NCBI RefSeq assembly: GCF_964199755.1
Contig: NC_133896.1
Coordinates: 87,280,215 to 87,344,214 of the forward strand
DNA from: Larus michahellis
Lineage: Eukaryota; Chordata; Aves; Charadriiformes; Laridae
DNA: 64,000 nt
Reading direction: 5' to 3'
Translations under genes and position numbers: made by a program
In this document: positions 45,507-59,300 of the stretch, in pieces
Layout: each line of letters begins with the position of its first letter
Position numbering within the stretch: the first letter of the stretch is position 1
The notes under the pieces: generated by a model
Database searches by the model: none
Told to the model about the DNA's origin: nothing
The model's input: the letters and a program-made list of their open reading frames with translations, nothing else

Positions 45507-48500
45507 GTCATTTGAAAGCTTATCTGTCCTACGCCTCACTTGGTCTCAAAGTACCATGAGTAAAACAGCTTAGGAATGTGAATGTCCAGCAAATGTGCTT
45601 CCCATTAGCTCTTAATGCCATAAATTGAAAATCCTTCATACTACTGCTAGAGAAGTGCTTCCACTCAAATCTTAAAGGAGCTTTAGACAAGATAGTAAGT
45701 CTCAACAGCAGCATACAAGACACTTACTTTTGCACAGGGCAGGCTTGTAAATGCATGTGGTTCAGAGGTCCTGCACTTATGCATCAGTATTTCACTTACA
45801 ATGGAATAATTTTAAATTACATTAAGGACTATAATCATATTCTACTATCATTTACTTTTTCATATCCTCTGCCACTAGAAATAAGCTTGAAGCAAGACAC
45901 CCAGCCCCAAGTGCACTATTCTGGGAAAGTTCAGATTTAGATGAGAACATTTATGCTCATAACTACACGATTTTTAAAAAATCTTAATTCAATATGAATA
46001 ACCAGTTCAAGTTGTTTTCTGCTCATTAGTGAGCAGTTGGAAGGAACTGGTTAATCATTGTTAGCCATCTGCTTTGGAGAATCAACACTGTACAGAACCT
46101 TTTCTGCAGGCAATGCAAAACCACAATGCACGAAGAGCACTAAAGGAAAATCCTGTTTTCAGCTATGTTTTTTTTTTTCAGTGCAGGCTAAAATGGTAAA
46201 TATTTTGTGGTTAACCCCCTCTCACTCTTTGACAGCACTTTTCTCTGGACAGTGGTCTCTGTGGTACATACCACATCATTTAGCAGTCCCTATAAAGGTA
46301 CAGCAATAGTGCTGTGGAGAAGCATTAGTGGTCTGCTCAATAACAACTTACTCATGGACAGCCAACCATCAAACCACAAGGTCACCTTTCAGAAGGATGT
46401 CAGAAGGCTGCAGGCCACATACAAGATGCCACCTGTGGACTTTGCTGTAATTTACATTGTTAGAACACAAACCTACAGAAATATTAGCAACATTATTCAT
46501 TTCCACTCCCCCCCTCCTCATCATTCTTCACAGATGAACGGTAAGCTGCTCCTGTGGACTCTCCATTGGATTTCCTGGCCAAAAATGAACCTTTCAGATA
46601 TTTGCAGTTCTCTCAGGAAGGCTCCGAATTCGCTAATTAAAACCAATTTTAAGTTCTTCTAAATATACAGGCCAGGACTTAAAATGTTGTATTGAGTCAA
46701 AAGAAGCATTTGCCTCCTCACAGAAAAAGTGAAAATGAAAGAATAAAATTGGTTGACTATCCATGCTACTTTCTGCCTCATCTTCCCCATCTAGTGAGAC
46801 TGACAAGAGCTGTGTCATAATTAGAGATGGAAGAAAGCTTCCATTTTTAGATTAGTTTTGGAATTCAGAATCTTCCTCAAAGCATGCATGTGCTTGAAAA
46901 TGAGGAAAAATATATGTGAAAGATGTAAAAACGTTCCACTGAAACACATGAAGATTGCTGGGAAAAGGCACTTCATAAACGGAGGTTTTATTAAAATATA
47001 CATTGCTAACAAGTGGCAAAAATCTCAGAAGAACTGCTGAGCGTGAGAAAATCAATACTGCTAGGCTCACTCTCCTGCCCAAGATCTAGCACTGGGGGCC
47101 ATAATTCAGGTTATTAAAGTCTTTTTTCAAGATTGATTAAAGTTCATTTTAGTAACATCAGCAGGGAACCCTGGCTCCAACGATCCTAATATTGAGAGTG
47201 CTAAAGACTGCAGTCTTCCAGCAGAAAATAAAAGCGTGTTTCTCTAGGCCATCTTGAAAACACAGAACTCACAGTGTATTCAATCATTAGAAAGGCCTGT
47301 CAGTGAAAAATATTTTTGCTTTAAAAAACCTCATAAAAGGAACACTGGGAAATGTTCCCTCTGACTTCTTCTTGCTCAAGCCATAAACTTTAATCATCCT
47401 CCTTTTCTTTGCAGATCTCCTGAGATATATAACAACAAGGGAGACCTACTCTTGCAGATTTCTGAGACCTGTCAATGGTTTGTAATTTGAGGTAACTGGT
47501 ACCAACAGAGGTCTTAAAAGGAGATCATCCAGTAAGCCTTTGGAGACTTTAGGGTTCAGGACCCAGCATTGTCTAATGTGCACTACAGGACTTTCTGAGA
47601 GTACTGTTGGGAGTCCCCCTCTATTAAGCTTGCAGCAAGAGAAAGAAAGATTTAATGAGAACAGTTCACAGAAGAGCTGCATTGTCTTCCAAAAACTCAG
47701 CAAAAGAAGTCTTTGGAACAGAGAAGAGAGTAAGGTGAGAGGGAGGAAGGTCCTTTGGGTGTGCAGAGATTTGAGAGCGCTGGATTAATTTCACAACTGT
47801 ACCACGTATTTCCTTCATAATCTTGGGCAAATATTTGGGTCAGGCTTTCAGAAAAGTAAGTTCAGTTCTTCTGGCTTCTTTAGATGTTAAAATAACTAGT
47901 CAGACTTTCAAAGGCAAACTGCAACCTGGCTGTTGGTCTCTGCAAAAACATTACAAGATGAGTTGACCCACGCTGAATGCTTTTAAATATCCAGCCTCAA
48001 CTGTTGAGGCTATACATCTAAAAGTGCTCACGTCTGTGCTTCACTTCCACACCTGTAAAATATTATGTTCCTATTTCTATGAGCTGAGGAGAACAAATTT
48101 GTAACCTCCACAAACCAGCTTTGATAAACAGTGATAAGATCATATAAGTAGGTAGACTGATACAGGGAATCTGTTTCCAGGGGACCCATCTCCCCTGGCT
48201 TTGACAAGAAGGGAACTGTGTTTCTACAAACCCCAAACTCACGATCATGAGATGCTATTGATGCCAGGGTAGGTTGCTCTAAACTCTGCAGGGAGCCTGG
48301 CCTTCTGGCCAGTCATGGGAATGAGGAGGGCACTTTTCACTCCTTTTTTAAACAGAGACAAGTGCCCCTCTAACATGTGTCGAGCTCAACTGTTTGCTGT
48401 GCAGGTTATTATTATGTAGTATCTCATAAAGCAGAGATATTTAGATCAAGATCTGACTTCCCTTCCTAAACTCAGCAACGTTCTTTGATAGCAACAGGAT

Positions 48501-50249
48501 ACTTAACCAAACAATTCAGATCCTGGTTCTGAGAGATTAAGACTATGTCAATACGGACATCTTAATCTAACTTCAAACTCCTAAAGGTGTCTTAAAATAC
48601 CCTGCATCTACCATAAAGGTCTCTAGCTGTCTTAAAATTTAACTAAAACATTTGGACTTCGATGAATTAAGATTAATGGATCCACGCTCAAGAACAAACT
48701 CCTGGCATTCCAGATCACCCTTGTAGCATTCCCTCAGAAGGAATCCAGTGTTTCTTGACCTTATTTTTCCAGAGCAATATGGAAATACTTTAATTCATTG
48801 CTCATTAGGGTGAGAATGGCACAGACAGACCTGAAATACCTGCAAAAGTTCTCCCTTTCATCCCTCAGCTGGGTCCAGCAGAAGCTGCAAGTCAAAGGCC
48901 TTGCCAGCAGGAACTTCACACCAATTGACTCCACATTCTGCAGCCATTTTTCTAAGAAATTGTTACATTTGGTAAGTTTGATTTAAAAGACCCATCAGGA
49001 AGATGCATCAATAGTTTTCTGCAGAAATGTAAGAGTAGAGGAAAAGCAGATTATTAATGCTATAGCATCACCCTTAAAGTTGGCAGGAATCAGGCACAGT
49101 AAAACAGAAGGCGTGGGCAAGTACTTTCAGTCTTCCTTTATGCCAATACACAGGTATATAGGGCTGCACTCTTGTAGACACAACCCAAGACAGACATAAG
49201 AAGTCTATACTCTGATTTTTTCTTGTGGATATATCCACATGAATGTCTTTGGTTGAGGATCATGTATTTTTCATATAGATTTTCCACAAAAATCAACAGC
49301 CTTTCTCTAGCATTCAATTCATTATCCACACTCCCCACATTGCCCCATCAACATTTTATTTGAAGTATCAGTGATAGCATCCCATCAACATTTAATCGCC
49401 ACTTTCTATAACTGAAGCGTATTAACTCTTGATTTCACCCATGCTAAGGTTTATCCTTCTCCTTCTTTTAAAATTCTAATGATATTAAAAATAAAATACC
49501 TTTCTAAAGCATGACTCAGAAATGCATAATATTCCTTTCTTCAACTCATGGTAAAGGAACCAGATATAAGCAACGGTAAAAGAATTCTCTATTCTAGTCT
49601 ATAGCTTTATACTGAATCTTGGGTGTCATACGAACAGGACTTTTAAAGAAAATGTCAACAACTGTAACAGTTACATAAGATACAGTTAGAAAAATATTTT
49701 GCAAGGAAAAATGACAGTTTCTGTCACTTGAGAAGATGATTTATACTTCTGTTTTAGAATGCAAGCAGCCAACATGTGACCTGACATTTACTAAAGGAAA
49801 TAGAAGAGACGTTCAGCAAGATTACAAAAGGAAAAGCATTAATCGCTCTATACCAGCAGTTCCTCTCTGTATTACAGAAAGATCTGCATAGTCTTCCTCT
49901 CAACATTATGCAAAAAAATAAAAAGAGAGGTCACAATAACAGATCTCCCTTTTGGCATTTTGTGTTAACTTGCTCAATTTACGAAGGCCATCTGGTGCTG
50001 TTTACGCTGGCCTTTTTGCATTGTGTCTCATGTTGTTCTTTATGGACGAGCATGATTCACAGTTCACATTAATTGTGTGTTTTAAGTTATTTTGCAAGCA
50101 AATTTGTTGGTTAAAACTGCATAAAGAATGTATAGCTGCCGATGTACACATTCCACACGTGACAGAACATAGTGAAAATGCAATTCCAAATGCAGGGATG
50201 TCCAAAAAGGAAAGACGGCAGGTCAGGTGAGCTGGCTTTCATTGCTGGC
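45507..50249. other. Non-coding interval with possible old repeats
   Basis: No gene recognised. A 151-codon plus frame (46207-46662) has no domain signature. Possible ancient LINE remnants occur at 47.78-48.1 kb. Confidence 0.6.
47780..48095 (+). mobile_element. Possible ancient amniote LINE remnants
   Basis: A stretch reading CATAATCTTGGGCAAATATT, a GTCAGACTTTCAAAGG block and a later CTTCCACACCTGTAAAAT block appear in the order seen in old reptile/bird LINE-derived repeats. A 9-bp perfect palindrome (47993-48011) lies between them. The alignment is gappy, and whether this is one or two fragments cannot be told by eye. Confidence 0.35.
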
Positions 50250-50420
50250 TCTATTATCTACCTCCTGTATGACTTGAAATGATTACACAAGCCCTTTGGG
50301 GCTCATTTTTATCACTTGTTAAATGGACATCATAATTCCCTATCTCACAATGATACTATGAGGTTTATTCATTAATGGGTTCAATTCAATGCTGAGCAGA
50401 TGGTCCATACAAATTTTACG
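50250..50420 (+). mobile_element. Candidate ancient L2/L3/CR1-like LINE 3' fragment
   Basis: The order of blocks recalls the old amniote LINE 3' region. It shows a TGACTTGAAATGATTACACAAG stretch like the common 'cttgggcaagtcact' block, then CTCATTTTTATCACTTGTTAAATGG, a CTATCTCACAATGATACTATGAGG stretch and TTCATTAATG. Similarity is recognised by eye, and identity is low. Plus orientation. A search with a sensitive amniote repeat library would settle the family. Confidence 0.5.
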
Positions 50421-52164
50421 CATCACTGAAGTAACATTTAACCTCAGAACTAAAGTGGCATATAGTTTCGTGCCAGTCTCTTAGCAGTCACCGTATAAAT
50501 ATTACACAGTCACATTACTGAAAATATCTGAGAGATAAGAGTTGTTAGTAGTGCTGATTTTGCATTCCTCAAGTTACAAATGTACAGTACGATGAATGTA
50601 AAAGAACATATTCCTTAAATGCAGTGCAAACCAGGTACTGGCACATCTCCTTGTAATGGTTATAAATGACAAAGAAAAGAGAAAATGGTACAACTCCTGG
50701 ATTGAGGGTACGGTGATCCAAATGAATCCATGAAATGATTATTTTAAAGTCTCAGGAATGACCACTAATAGTGGCTGGAGGGGTTTCAGTTTGGTGTTGG
50801 GAAAAGGATTGTTTTTACTGGCCTCTACCAAAAAAACAGTTCATGAATGTGACTGCCATTTACCTGTAGAAATACAGCTACAATTCATCATAGCAACGAG
50901 TTTAAAGGTGTATTTTAAAGATATTTATAAAGATATAAATGCTTACTTTGCTTACTCTGGCAATCAAATGAAAGAAAAAAGTTCTTTTCAAAACATCTTT
51001 TTCCAGGTTTCTGAAGACTATTTTTGAACTTTATTGCCAGAAGTAATCTACCATGAAGACCTAAGCACCAGCAAGAAATGAATCCCCAGTGTGATTGCTA
51101 TGCGTACCTTGTCATTTCCTCTGCATAGATGACGAATCTTCACTTCTTTCGTCTTCTAACTTGGTTAGAAGTAAGTTATTCTTTCTATTTCAAAAAAGAA
51201 AGAAGGAAAAAAATTAAAATTTATATGTTATCAGTAGAGGGAAAAAAGTGAGAAAAAGACATACAGTTATTAAATGCAGGCCTTCCAAAGTCTATTCTGC
51301 AGGTGAGGAATGTGCTTCAGTAGAAGACCAGTGTCCCTTCAAACTTACTTTGAAAGCCTTAATCACGGGTAAGTGAGGCATGAATGGCACTTTGTACAGG
51401 GATGACTCTACCCTCAGGGAAGCACTATGACTTAAGATTTCCGAGACTGCTCAATTTAGCTGCCACAAACCTTGAAAGCTTCAAGTAAAAAAGTCTCCTC
51501 TACTTTCACAGACAAGCAATTTTAAAGAAAAGTTGCCAGATAAAAATATTTCAACCTTTACTCCTGACTATCAACCTTGTTTTCAGTCCTTTAAAATTAC
51601 TATACCAATTGGTAGTAGAAAGATTAACTGTTCTCCGACTAATCAACCAAGCATGCACATCAATATATCATGTATAAATTATTCATAAAATGTAGTATTC
51701 AGCAGTTTAATCTCAGTAGCCAGCGACACTAACATTTTTTGATAATGCATTTGTGTCAGTAATACCTTTGCATATGCTTTGTAATCACAGTAAAATATAG
51801 AAACCACTAATTACATATAAAAATATACACAGTACGGTGAAATAACAATTTTGTTTTCTTGTACTGTGACAGCGATAGAACTATGGGGAACATGAAACGA
51901 CACCCTGGATAAATTATTCTGGGTCATCCCAAAGAAGTGATGCTATGACGGTTCTCTGACTATTCATCAGACCGCATGCTAAATCTATTCACTTCTTATT
52001 GCTTCTAGCTTTATTCAGTTTATTCTGCTGCTGTTTTTTGAAGAAAGGTTACTTTTCTCCATAACATCCTTAAAATTTGTATATATGCAACAGCCCATCA
52101 AATCTCCTGTTTTCCTCCAACAAAAGACACCTCCCATTTTGGCATTTCTCAATCTGTGACCACC

Positions 52165-52300
52165 ATAATATGCAAGTGCTTCACAACTCCTGTTGAATGC
52201 TACCCTCGCAACCCCGCAGTAGGAAAATTATTGCCTTTGTTTATAGAATATGAAGATAAAGAGACAGAGAGAGGATATAGCTCACTTTGTCTAAATTAAG
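52165..52300 (+). mobile_element. Candidate ancient L2/L3-like LINE fragment
   Basis: A GTGCTTCACAACTCC stretch is followed by GCAACCCCGCAGTAGG, AAATTATTGCCTTTG, and then GAAGATAAAGAGACAGAGAG. This order matches the degraded 'dosage' blocks of old vertebrate LINE 3' ends (CTGTGAGGTAGG, then ATCCCCATTTTACAGATG, then GAGGCACAGAGAGG). It is strongly diverged and called only on block order. A CR1-tail-like AATAGAATCATAT follows at about 52305 and may belong to another remnant. Confidence 0.4.
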
Positions 52301-52740
52301 ATAATAGAATCATATACGGTAACAGTAGATAAAGGGTCCTTCAGAGAGAAATCTGTAGTACATATCTAACATAGGTACCCTGAACCAACCCCTTAGGAGT
52401 CTCTCTCTTTTTCTCTCTCCGTAGCAGCAGCTCAGGAATTACCTATACGTGCACCTAAAATAAATCCAAATGTAAGTGAATCTTCTCTTCACTGCAAGTC
52501 TAAGAGCAAAGCCCTGTAAAGACTTAAGCATCCTAAAAATTAGGTTTGGGTTACCCACTGTGAGATACCTGGCCTTGGAATGAAATACAGTAAGGCATCA
52601 GAGTTTCCCACACAATCTACAAGGAGAGCTGAAGACTTCAGACTGGTATGCCTATGCTTGGATATCAGGTCTTCATATCAGTGTTTATTCACTCCTCATT
52701 CTATTCCTCTCTTTCTGTGAAGATAGCTTTCATAAGGCTT

Positions 52741-52757
52741 CCCCCCCCCCTTTTTTT
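52741..52757. repeat. C10T7 tract
   Basis: Ten C followed by seven T, a pyrimidine-only simple repeat that continues into a generally T-rich stretch. Confidence 0.9.
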
Positions 52758-55700
52758 ACTTTACATCCCAAAATGATTTTCTATTTTTTCCCACCTGTTT
52801 CAGTATCTTTCACTCCACAGTACACCTTTATATTTTCCCCACATTTTTGCTTTGCTAAGATTTTTCTCTCTTTTGTTGCTGCTTCCATAGTCCACCTAAG
52901 TACTAGAATCGTCTGGCTTATTTTTCTCAAAGCCACCATCTCAGCACTGCTTTAATTTGCTTTAGTGGTCAGAGACCAGCTCCTCTTCTTCTGCTCCTTT
53001 GGTGACATAATACTTCACTCTCTATTTAACTTACTCTGAAATGTGCCAGTACATCTGTGTACCATTTTGAACAGCTGAAAGAATTTATTTTAAATTGTCA
53101 CACAGTTTATTAATAATGAAGAAAAATGCATGTGTATATTTTTCCTTAAAATAGAACACAGGTACTGTACAAAAATGTACACTAAAATAATCTTTAGCCT
53201 CAGTCAGACATGTGGCCAATGGGAACCCACAGGCAGCAAAGAAGTCCAGACACAAGATGGGATAGAAATTCAAGAGATAAAGAAACTCTTCAAACCTGAC
53301 TGCCTTAAAGCTGTGTAAAGAATACGTGTTGATACAGTGCCATATTGAGATTTTATAGACATGGTTTTCAGACTATTCCATTATTACGGAAGGCTACAAT
53401 CCCACAGATGTTTAGACATGAAGGACTTTACTCAGTCACATCACTGTTTTCATGACTGGGTCTTAAATTCCTTCTCCAGAGAATTAATAAGAAAACCCTC
53501 ACTCTTACATTTATCATAGAAGAGCAGCAGTTGCCAGATATATTTCCGCTGAAACATGAGAATGTTCAACAAGAAACACCATGTTAAGCTTGTGTCCCTT
53601 TTCTGAAATGCACTATGCCCATGCTTCAAGGGCTTCCAAGACTTAAGTTAAATATGGGATTCAAATTAAAGGTGCGTTTATGTATTGTTCAGAACTGGGA
53701 CATTACTTAACATCAGACACATTGTTCCCCAAGCAACAAATACGACCTTCTTTAGCGAGAACCATATTTTAACATGGTGAGTAAAAGCAAAAAGAGAAGA
53801 CAAACAGCAGGAGCGTGTTAACTACAGTATTTGAGACAGTAAAGTGATACAGCCTGACAGCCAGAGAACTAATGAGAGTGCATCTCTAGAACAGAGAGTA
53901 AAATTGTCCTTTGTACTTAATATCTACACACTGAGATAGTTAAGCAAATCTACATCTAGTTTTAGCCAAAGTCACAGAGCTGTTGGTTCCTCACTAATCC
54001 AATGCACCAAAAAAGGGTGCTAAAGATAGCCTCGAGGATTAATGGCTGACAGTGGGAATCAATGTACCTGTTTTAACTTAACCCGAGTACATATTTCTGA
54101 AGGCCAATGGGATAAGCCACCCTTTTACCATGGCAGGTTTCAATACAAGAGGATTGCTGTTTTAACTCCTGATTTTTAAAATGTAATTTTTTACACATAA
54201 TGACAGCCGTGCAATGCCAAATGCCAAACGTTGTATAACTGACACATAATGTCCACTAAAATGGAAAAGCCACAGTTCACTTTATAGCAATGCAAGATGT
54301 TCACTTTATGGAAAGAAAGGCAAAATTATCCTTCTAATTGATTAAACCCCCTCGAAAAAACGTGACTGACTGGAACCCCATTGCTGGATTTTTTTTTGAC
54401 CGCTTGAACAATAGCATGCAGGTATTTTTTGAGAATTTGCCACCAAGAGCAGTAGGTTTGAATCTACATTAACTCTTAGCTGACTTCCAGGAAGTGGAAC
54501 TCCATTGCCCCACGTCTACGTGAATTATTTCCTCCATGCAGCAAAACATTAGTAAGCTCTAATTTACTGTGACCTTTAACTAGACTATTGTGATAATTTT
54601 CACAACTTTTACAGGTTCTCCTTCCCTCCTCCCCCTCTCTGTACTGGTCAGACTGCTGACTAATCTTTCTTGAGGAGTTTTAACATTTTTCCTCTCTGAT
54701 ATTCAAAGATCCCTCCCACCTGATTCATGGACTGAAAATATTTGCTTTTCTTAGTTGGAAAATCCTATATCTGAAACTAGCAGCCAATTCCTTTGAAGAA
54801 TTAAAAGCACTTGCTCTGAGAGGTTCTCTGTAGGGAAATGTTTCCTTTCAGAAACATATTCGCAATACTAGCATAGCTTATAGCAACCACATTTCAATAA
54901 TCTAATATATCAGATGAAACTTCCAAAGAGTCACTTCCTTGTTGATTATCTTCCCATAGAAAAAGGTCTTGCTCCAACTAACTGCTACTAAGAATACTAA
55001 AAAAAAAATTGTGAATTCATCAAATAGCAGTCATGTAAAAGAATCAAATGCTCATTTCCATTTCATGTGGACTAAAGCATTTGTTCACTGAGACATACTG
55101 TTAAAAGGCAACCTAATCACAACTGGAAATACAGGCTTATGCTGCCCATTACCTCTAACATCATGACTAAACTAGCGTTTTATTCCTTTAAAATGGTTAA
55201 CTAATACTTGCTATCTTGAAATGGGAATCTGATTTAACAAAAATGGATTTGAGCTCTAAATGTTCCTTGAACAATATAGTGTCCTCGGTGTTAGCTTGCT
55301 GGGTCTGATACTTTTATTTTTTAAATTTATGGAGCTTCATTCAACTTTCAAGAAATGAAGCGAGTATCTCCTAAACGTATCTTGGAAAACTATAACTCAC
55401 TTCTCCTTCATCCGTTCAAGATAATCTTGGTGAAAGTAAAAGAACATATGAAAAGCATAAAATAGCATTTGTGGCCAAATGCAGTTACACGACTGACACT
55501 CGGGAGGTGAAGCCTACTGAAACACAATGGATAAGGCTGAAGCAGGATCCCCATGAAGTGGCACCACTAATCCCATTTTAGGAAAGTGTTGGCTATGAAT
55601 CTTTTTTGGAGTCATTTCATATTTGCCAAAAGACATCCTAGGTATGGTAACTACAGCTCTTTCCTTTGACCGTAAGCTCCACAGCCTGACTGTGCAACTT

Positions 55701-56244
55701 TACTAAAACACTTCTATGCAAAATGCAAAACGCAAATTTTTGTGACACGATGCCGCTTCAACGAACAATAGAAAATTGCTTCCACAGTCAAAGTCCTCAA
55801 AACACCTGCAAAGACTAAAAGAATGGGGTTTATGCTGAAGTAATATAGAAACAATCAAGGCAAATCAAAGCCATTATGTAAACAAGCAGGTTACTAAAAA
55901 TAATTAAGAGTAAGTTAGTTATTGATTGTATTTGAACAATCTTGTATTTACTGTTATTGAAGATGAATGCTCATACAACTAGATCATTTGCAAACAGCTG
56001 GAATATGTGGACTTAACCCCAGACTTATGTGGTGTTTCACGAGATGCACTGTGCAGGCCCGTATGCTAAAATATGTTATTGTGAATCCAATCATACAAAT
56101 TGCAGGTTTTAGCGTAAGAACGCTCTGGCCTATGGCAACTGTAGTCCAGGGTGTTCTTCCACATGCAGGGTGACTAACTTCAATAACCACAGCACTTCTG
56201 CCAATTTATTCCATATACATACCACTTGTATTTTTTCTGTAACT

Positions 56245-56320
56245 AGAGTTTACTAATCACTGCTGGAAAGAAGACAGCAGGCTAGACAGATCCTGGTTCA
56301 GACTGTTAATTCTTAAGATT
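56245..56320 (+). mobile_element. Candidate ancient reptile-type CR1 3' end
   Basis: CACTGCTGGAAAGAAGACAG, GCAGGCTAGACAGATCC, TGGTTCAGACTG and TTAATTCTTA follow the order of the old sauropsid CR1 3' end 'ctggaaacaggatactgggctagatggacc ... tggtctgaccca ... attcttatgttc'. The length is about 75 bp and the direction is plus. This is the best supported of the ancient pieces after the one at 50.25 kb. Confidence 0.5.
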
Positions 56321-59300
56321 TTTAACGGAGCAGACTGTGTTTCTCAAAGTTTTGTTTAATGTACATGCATATTGAAATTGCTACATGCCTCTCAGGCCAG
56401 AATAATTCACAATCAAACGCTGCAACACAGTATGAGCAGGAAGAACATCACTGCAGGCAGAGAGGTGCTGACACTGAAGTACAGCCAATGCAGTTCCTAC
56501 AGCGTTTCTCTGATTCACTGCAGCACATTTCACAGTAGAACTGCTGGCTACTGTCAGCCATCAATATCCAGTGGTAAGATTCATACCTTACTGAAAATTT
56601 CCCTGGAAAAGGCTTTGGAAACAAAACACAGGCATTACCAACTGGGCATTATGAAAACAATTATAAATACTGTCAATGTAATAGCAAATGTGCCTGCTTA
56701 CGGAAATTTTGCTCCAGGCACGATGTAACAGGAGCCACACAAACTACCAGAAGGGTGTCCCCGGGGACTGACATGTGTGCAGCTAAGGGCGTGCTGCTGG
56801 CTCCTGGGCGAGAACCTCAGAACATCAGCGCTTTGCAGCATCTTTGGACCTGCCTGGGGGAACAACATACTTTCCTAGAGAGCTACGTGAAGCAAACTCA
56901 CTGCTCTTTCATGCAAATATGGCAAGGGCCAAGAAGAAGTACTGACACACATGATTCTCAATGCATTGGTCAGGAAAACCAAGGTAGGTAGCCAGAAAGT
57001 ACACTGCTCAAGGGGGTATGCTAAGGTTTTGTTCCTGTGATGAACCAGCAGTTGTATCTGATACTGCTTTTGATCCTTGTTTTGTCTTTAACAAAGACGA
57101 TATGTAACTTTTGAGGTAAATCCATATTCTGGAATGTGCTGAACAAATATTTTGTAAAAGGGGAAAAGTTTATCTTAGCGCCATTTTGCTGTGAAGTGAT
57201 TTATTAGAACTCAGAGCCAAAACAGGTAACAGCCCTAAGGAAGTGCTGAATCTTCCAAAGAATTCCACTCCAGAGTTAAACACTGTACATGAACAGGAAG
57301 ATTTTTTCCCACACATACATCAATGCAATTCTCTGCACCAATACCTGAAAAAGACGCAGGCATTAAAGAAATGCACACTTAAAGAGGCTACTAATGAGCT
57401 TACTTCTGTATCACAAAGTCTAGATTAGTCAATGAATCTTTCAAACTATCTAACTTGAAAAATAGCGTTTGGCAAAGTCCACTGACATCTGCCACAACTT
57501 TATTTAGCCTTCTACATTCCCTGGAGGTACTGCATACGAGTTGCTCTGCAGTACCACACTAGAGCAACTGCAGACAGAAGGGAATGTAGACAGACATGCA
57601 AAGTGTTTAAAATAGGAAACACAGGCTCTGTGCTGGGGGCTAGTATAACAGGTGTATATATATTGGGAGCTTATATTAATGAGGCTTCTGTTACACATAT
57701 ACAAGGCTGCCAGCAGCCTTTTCAGAAGTAGATGGGTATTTTGGTTAAAGTCAGACAGAGTAACCTCGTAGTAACCTCTAGTCTGGCTCCCAGCCACTAG
57801 AGAGGACTCTGAAGGACTGTCCCTTGGTGCTGCATTGATTAGATTTCTTCCCATAATACATCCAGTGTTTTTGCTCAGTAAACCTTACTGACAATTGAAT
57901 CAAGAATAAAGAGTGAGAGGGGAAATAAAAGCTGATCTCCATGTGAAAATGGGCCATAAAATTAACAAGGTTCTCAACATCAAGTAATTCTGTCTGCTCT
58001 ATTGTGGCCAGAAAACCAGAGCCTGTAAAATACATAAGCAAGGAGCAAAAAAAAAACCACCAAAAACAAAAAATCCAAACAGTCGTACAACATCAAAGTC
58101 AAATATTTAAACACACAATACCTAAGAAATCTAAATGCTAAACTTTCCCTACTAACATTTAAATATTTCCTTATCCACATATTGTATATGCATCATTTTG
58201 AGATAGTAGTTATGTTGGCAAATACATATTTGCCGCAACCTTTTACGGTGCTGTGTAAATGTTAACATCCAAGTTTCCTAATTTTCATGTCAACATCAAC
58301 ATCAGCAACAACAGTGCACAGAAAGCACCTGCACAAAAACAAACAAAAAGGCCGCACACTCTTAAATAAAATGTGGATGATAAACCGGGACGTAACAACC
58401 CTACGGTGGAGTAATTTTTCTGTCAAGAACATTAGCATCAATGCACTGGGGTACTATAATCCCTCCCACCACCCAGAACACACTCTAAGCTAGTTGCTGG
58501 GTACTGAAAGTGCACCGCTGTCAGCTGGACTGCGTGGCTGATTTATTTCAGGGAAGGCAGACTGAGTCTATCCAGTAGGAGACATTTTGAATGTACAATA
58601 CTTTAATTACACTTGTAAACAAACTTTCATAGAAAATTTTCGCATGAATGAGAATTTGCAAATGCAAAGATTGAGCACAAAAGTATTTCAGACTTCATTT
58701 CAGTCTTTTGCCTTTTGCAGCATGCTAATCTGCCTCCTCCAAAGATAGCGCGTTATTTTCTATAGAAAAGGTTGGGCTAGTAGAAAAACAGGACCTGCAA
58801 AGTTTGGTGGTGGATTACCAATATTTTTTGCTAGAATGATCCTTAGTTGCTAAAAAAGAAACCAAACCCCAAATCATCGTCATTGGAAAGACAACCGTAA
58901 CACTGAGCGTTCCAAACAAACAGCCCATTCATTTAAGAATGGAACACTACTTTCTATCAATAATGAATCACCTAAGCTCTGACTAACAATTATAACACTC
59001 ACCTACTTGGTAATTCATGTAAGAACAACTATGATCTTTCTAATGTAAACATAACCTACTACCAAGTATTAAAGTAGAAAGGATGAACAGGATTGTCACG
59101 ACTTCATCTATCTGCACTGCATGATAAATAATAAAGTAAGTAAACCAAGTACTTCATAATATCTAGAGTAAGATGGGAACATAATACACAGGATTGCTTT
59201 AACAAGGCACACGAGAATACACAAATGATTCATTTATATCTTCTCTAATAAGAGAACTGCTCTCAGAATGGTCTGTTATCCCAAAATCATCAATATAGAC

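Noticed and set aside
46207-46662. 151-codon plus-strand frame
   Set aside because: No family signature, set in AT-rich DNA, and no splice or promoter context.
52305-52345. Possible degraded minus-strand CR1 tail (AATAGAATCATAT)
   Set aside because: Only about 12 bases resemble the tail, and no further CR1 block follows convincingly.
59049-59064. CCTACTACC string resembling a let-7 complement
   Set aside because: Only a partial seed match, and no stem.
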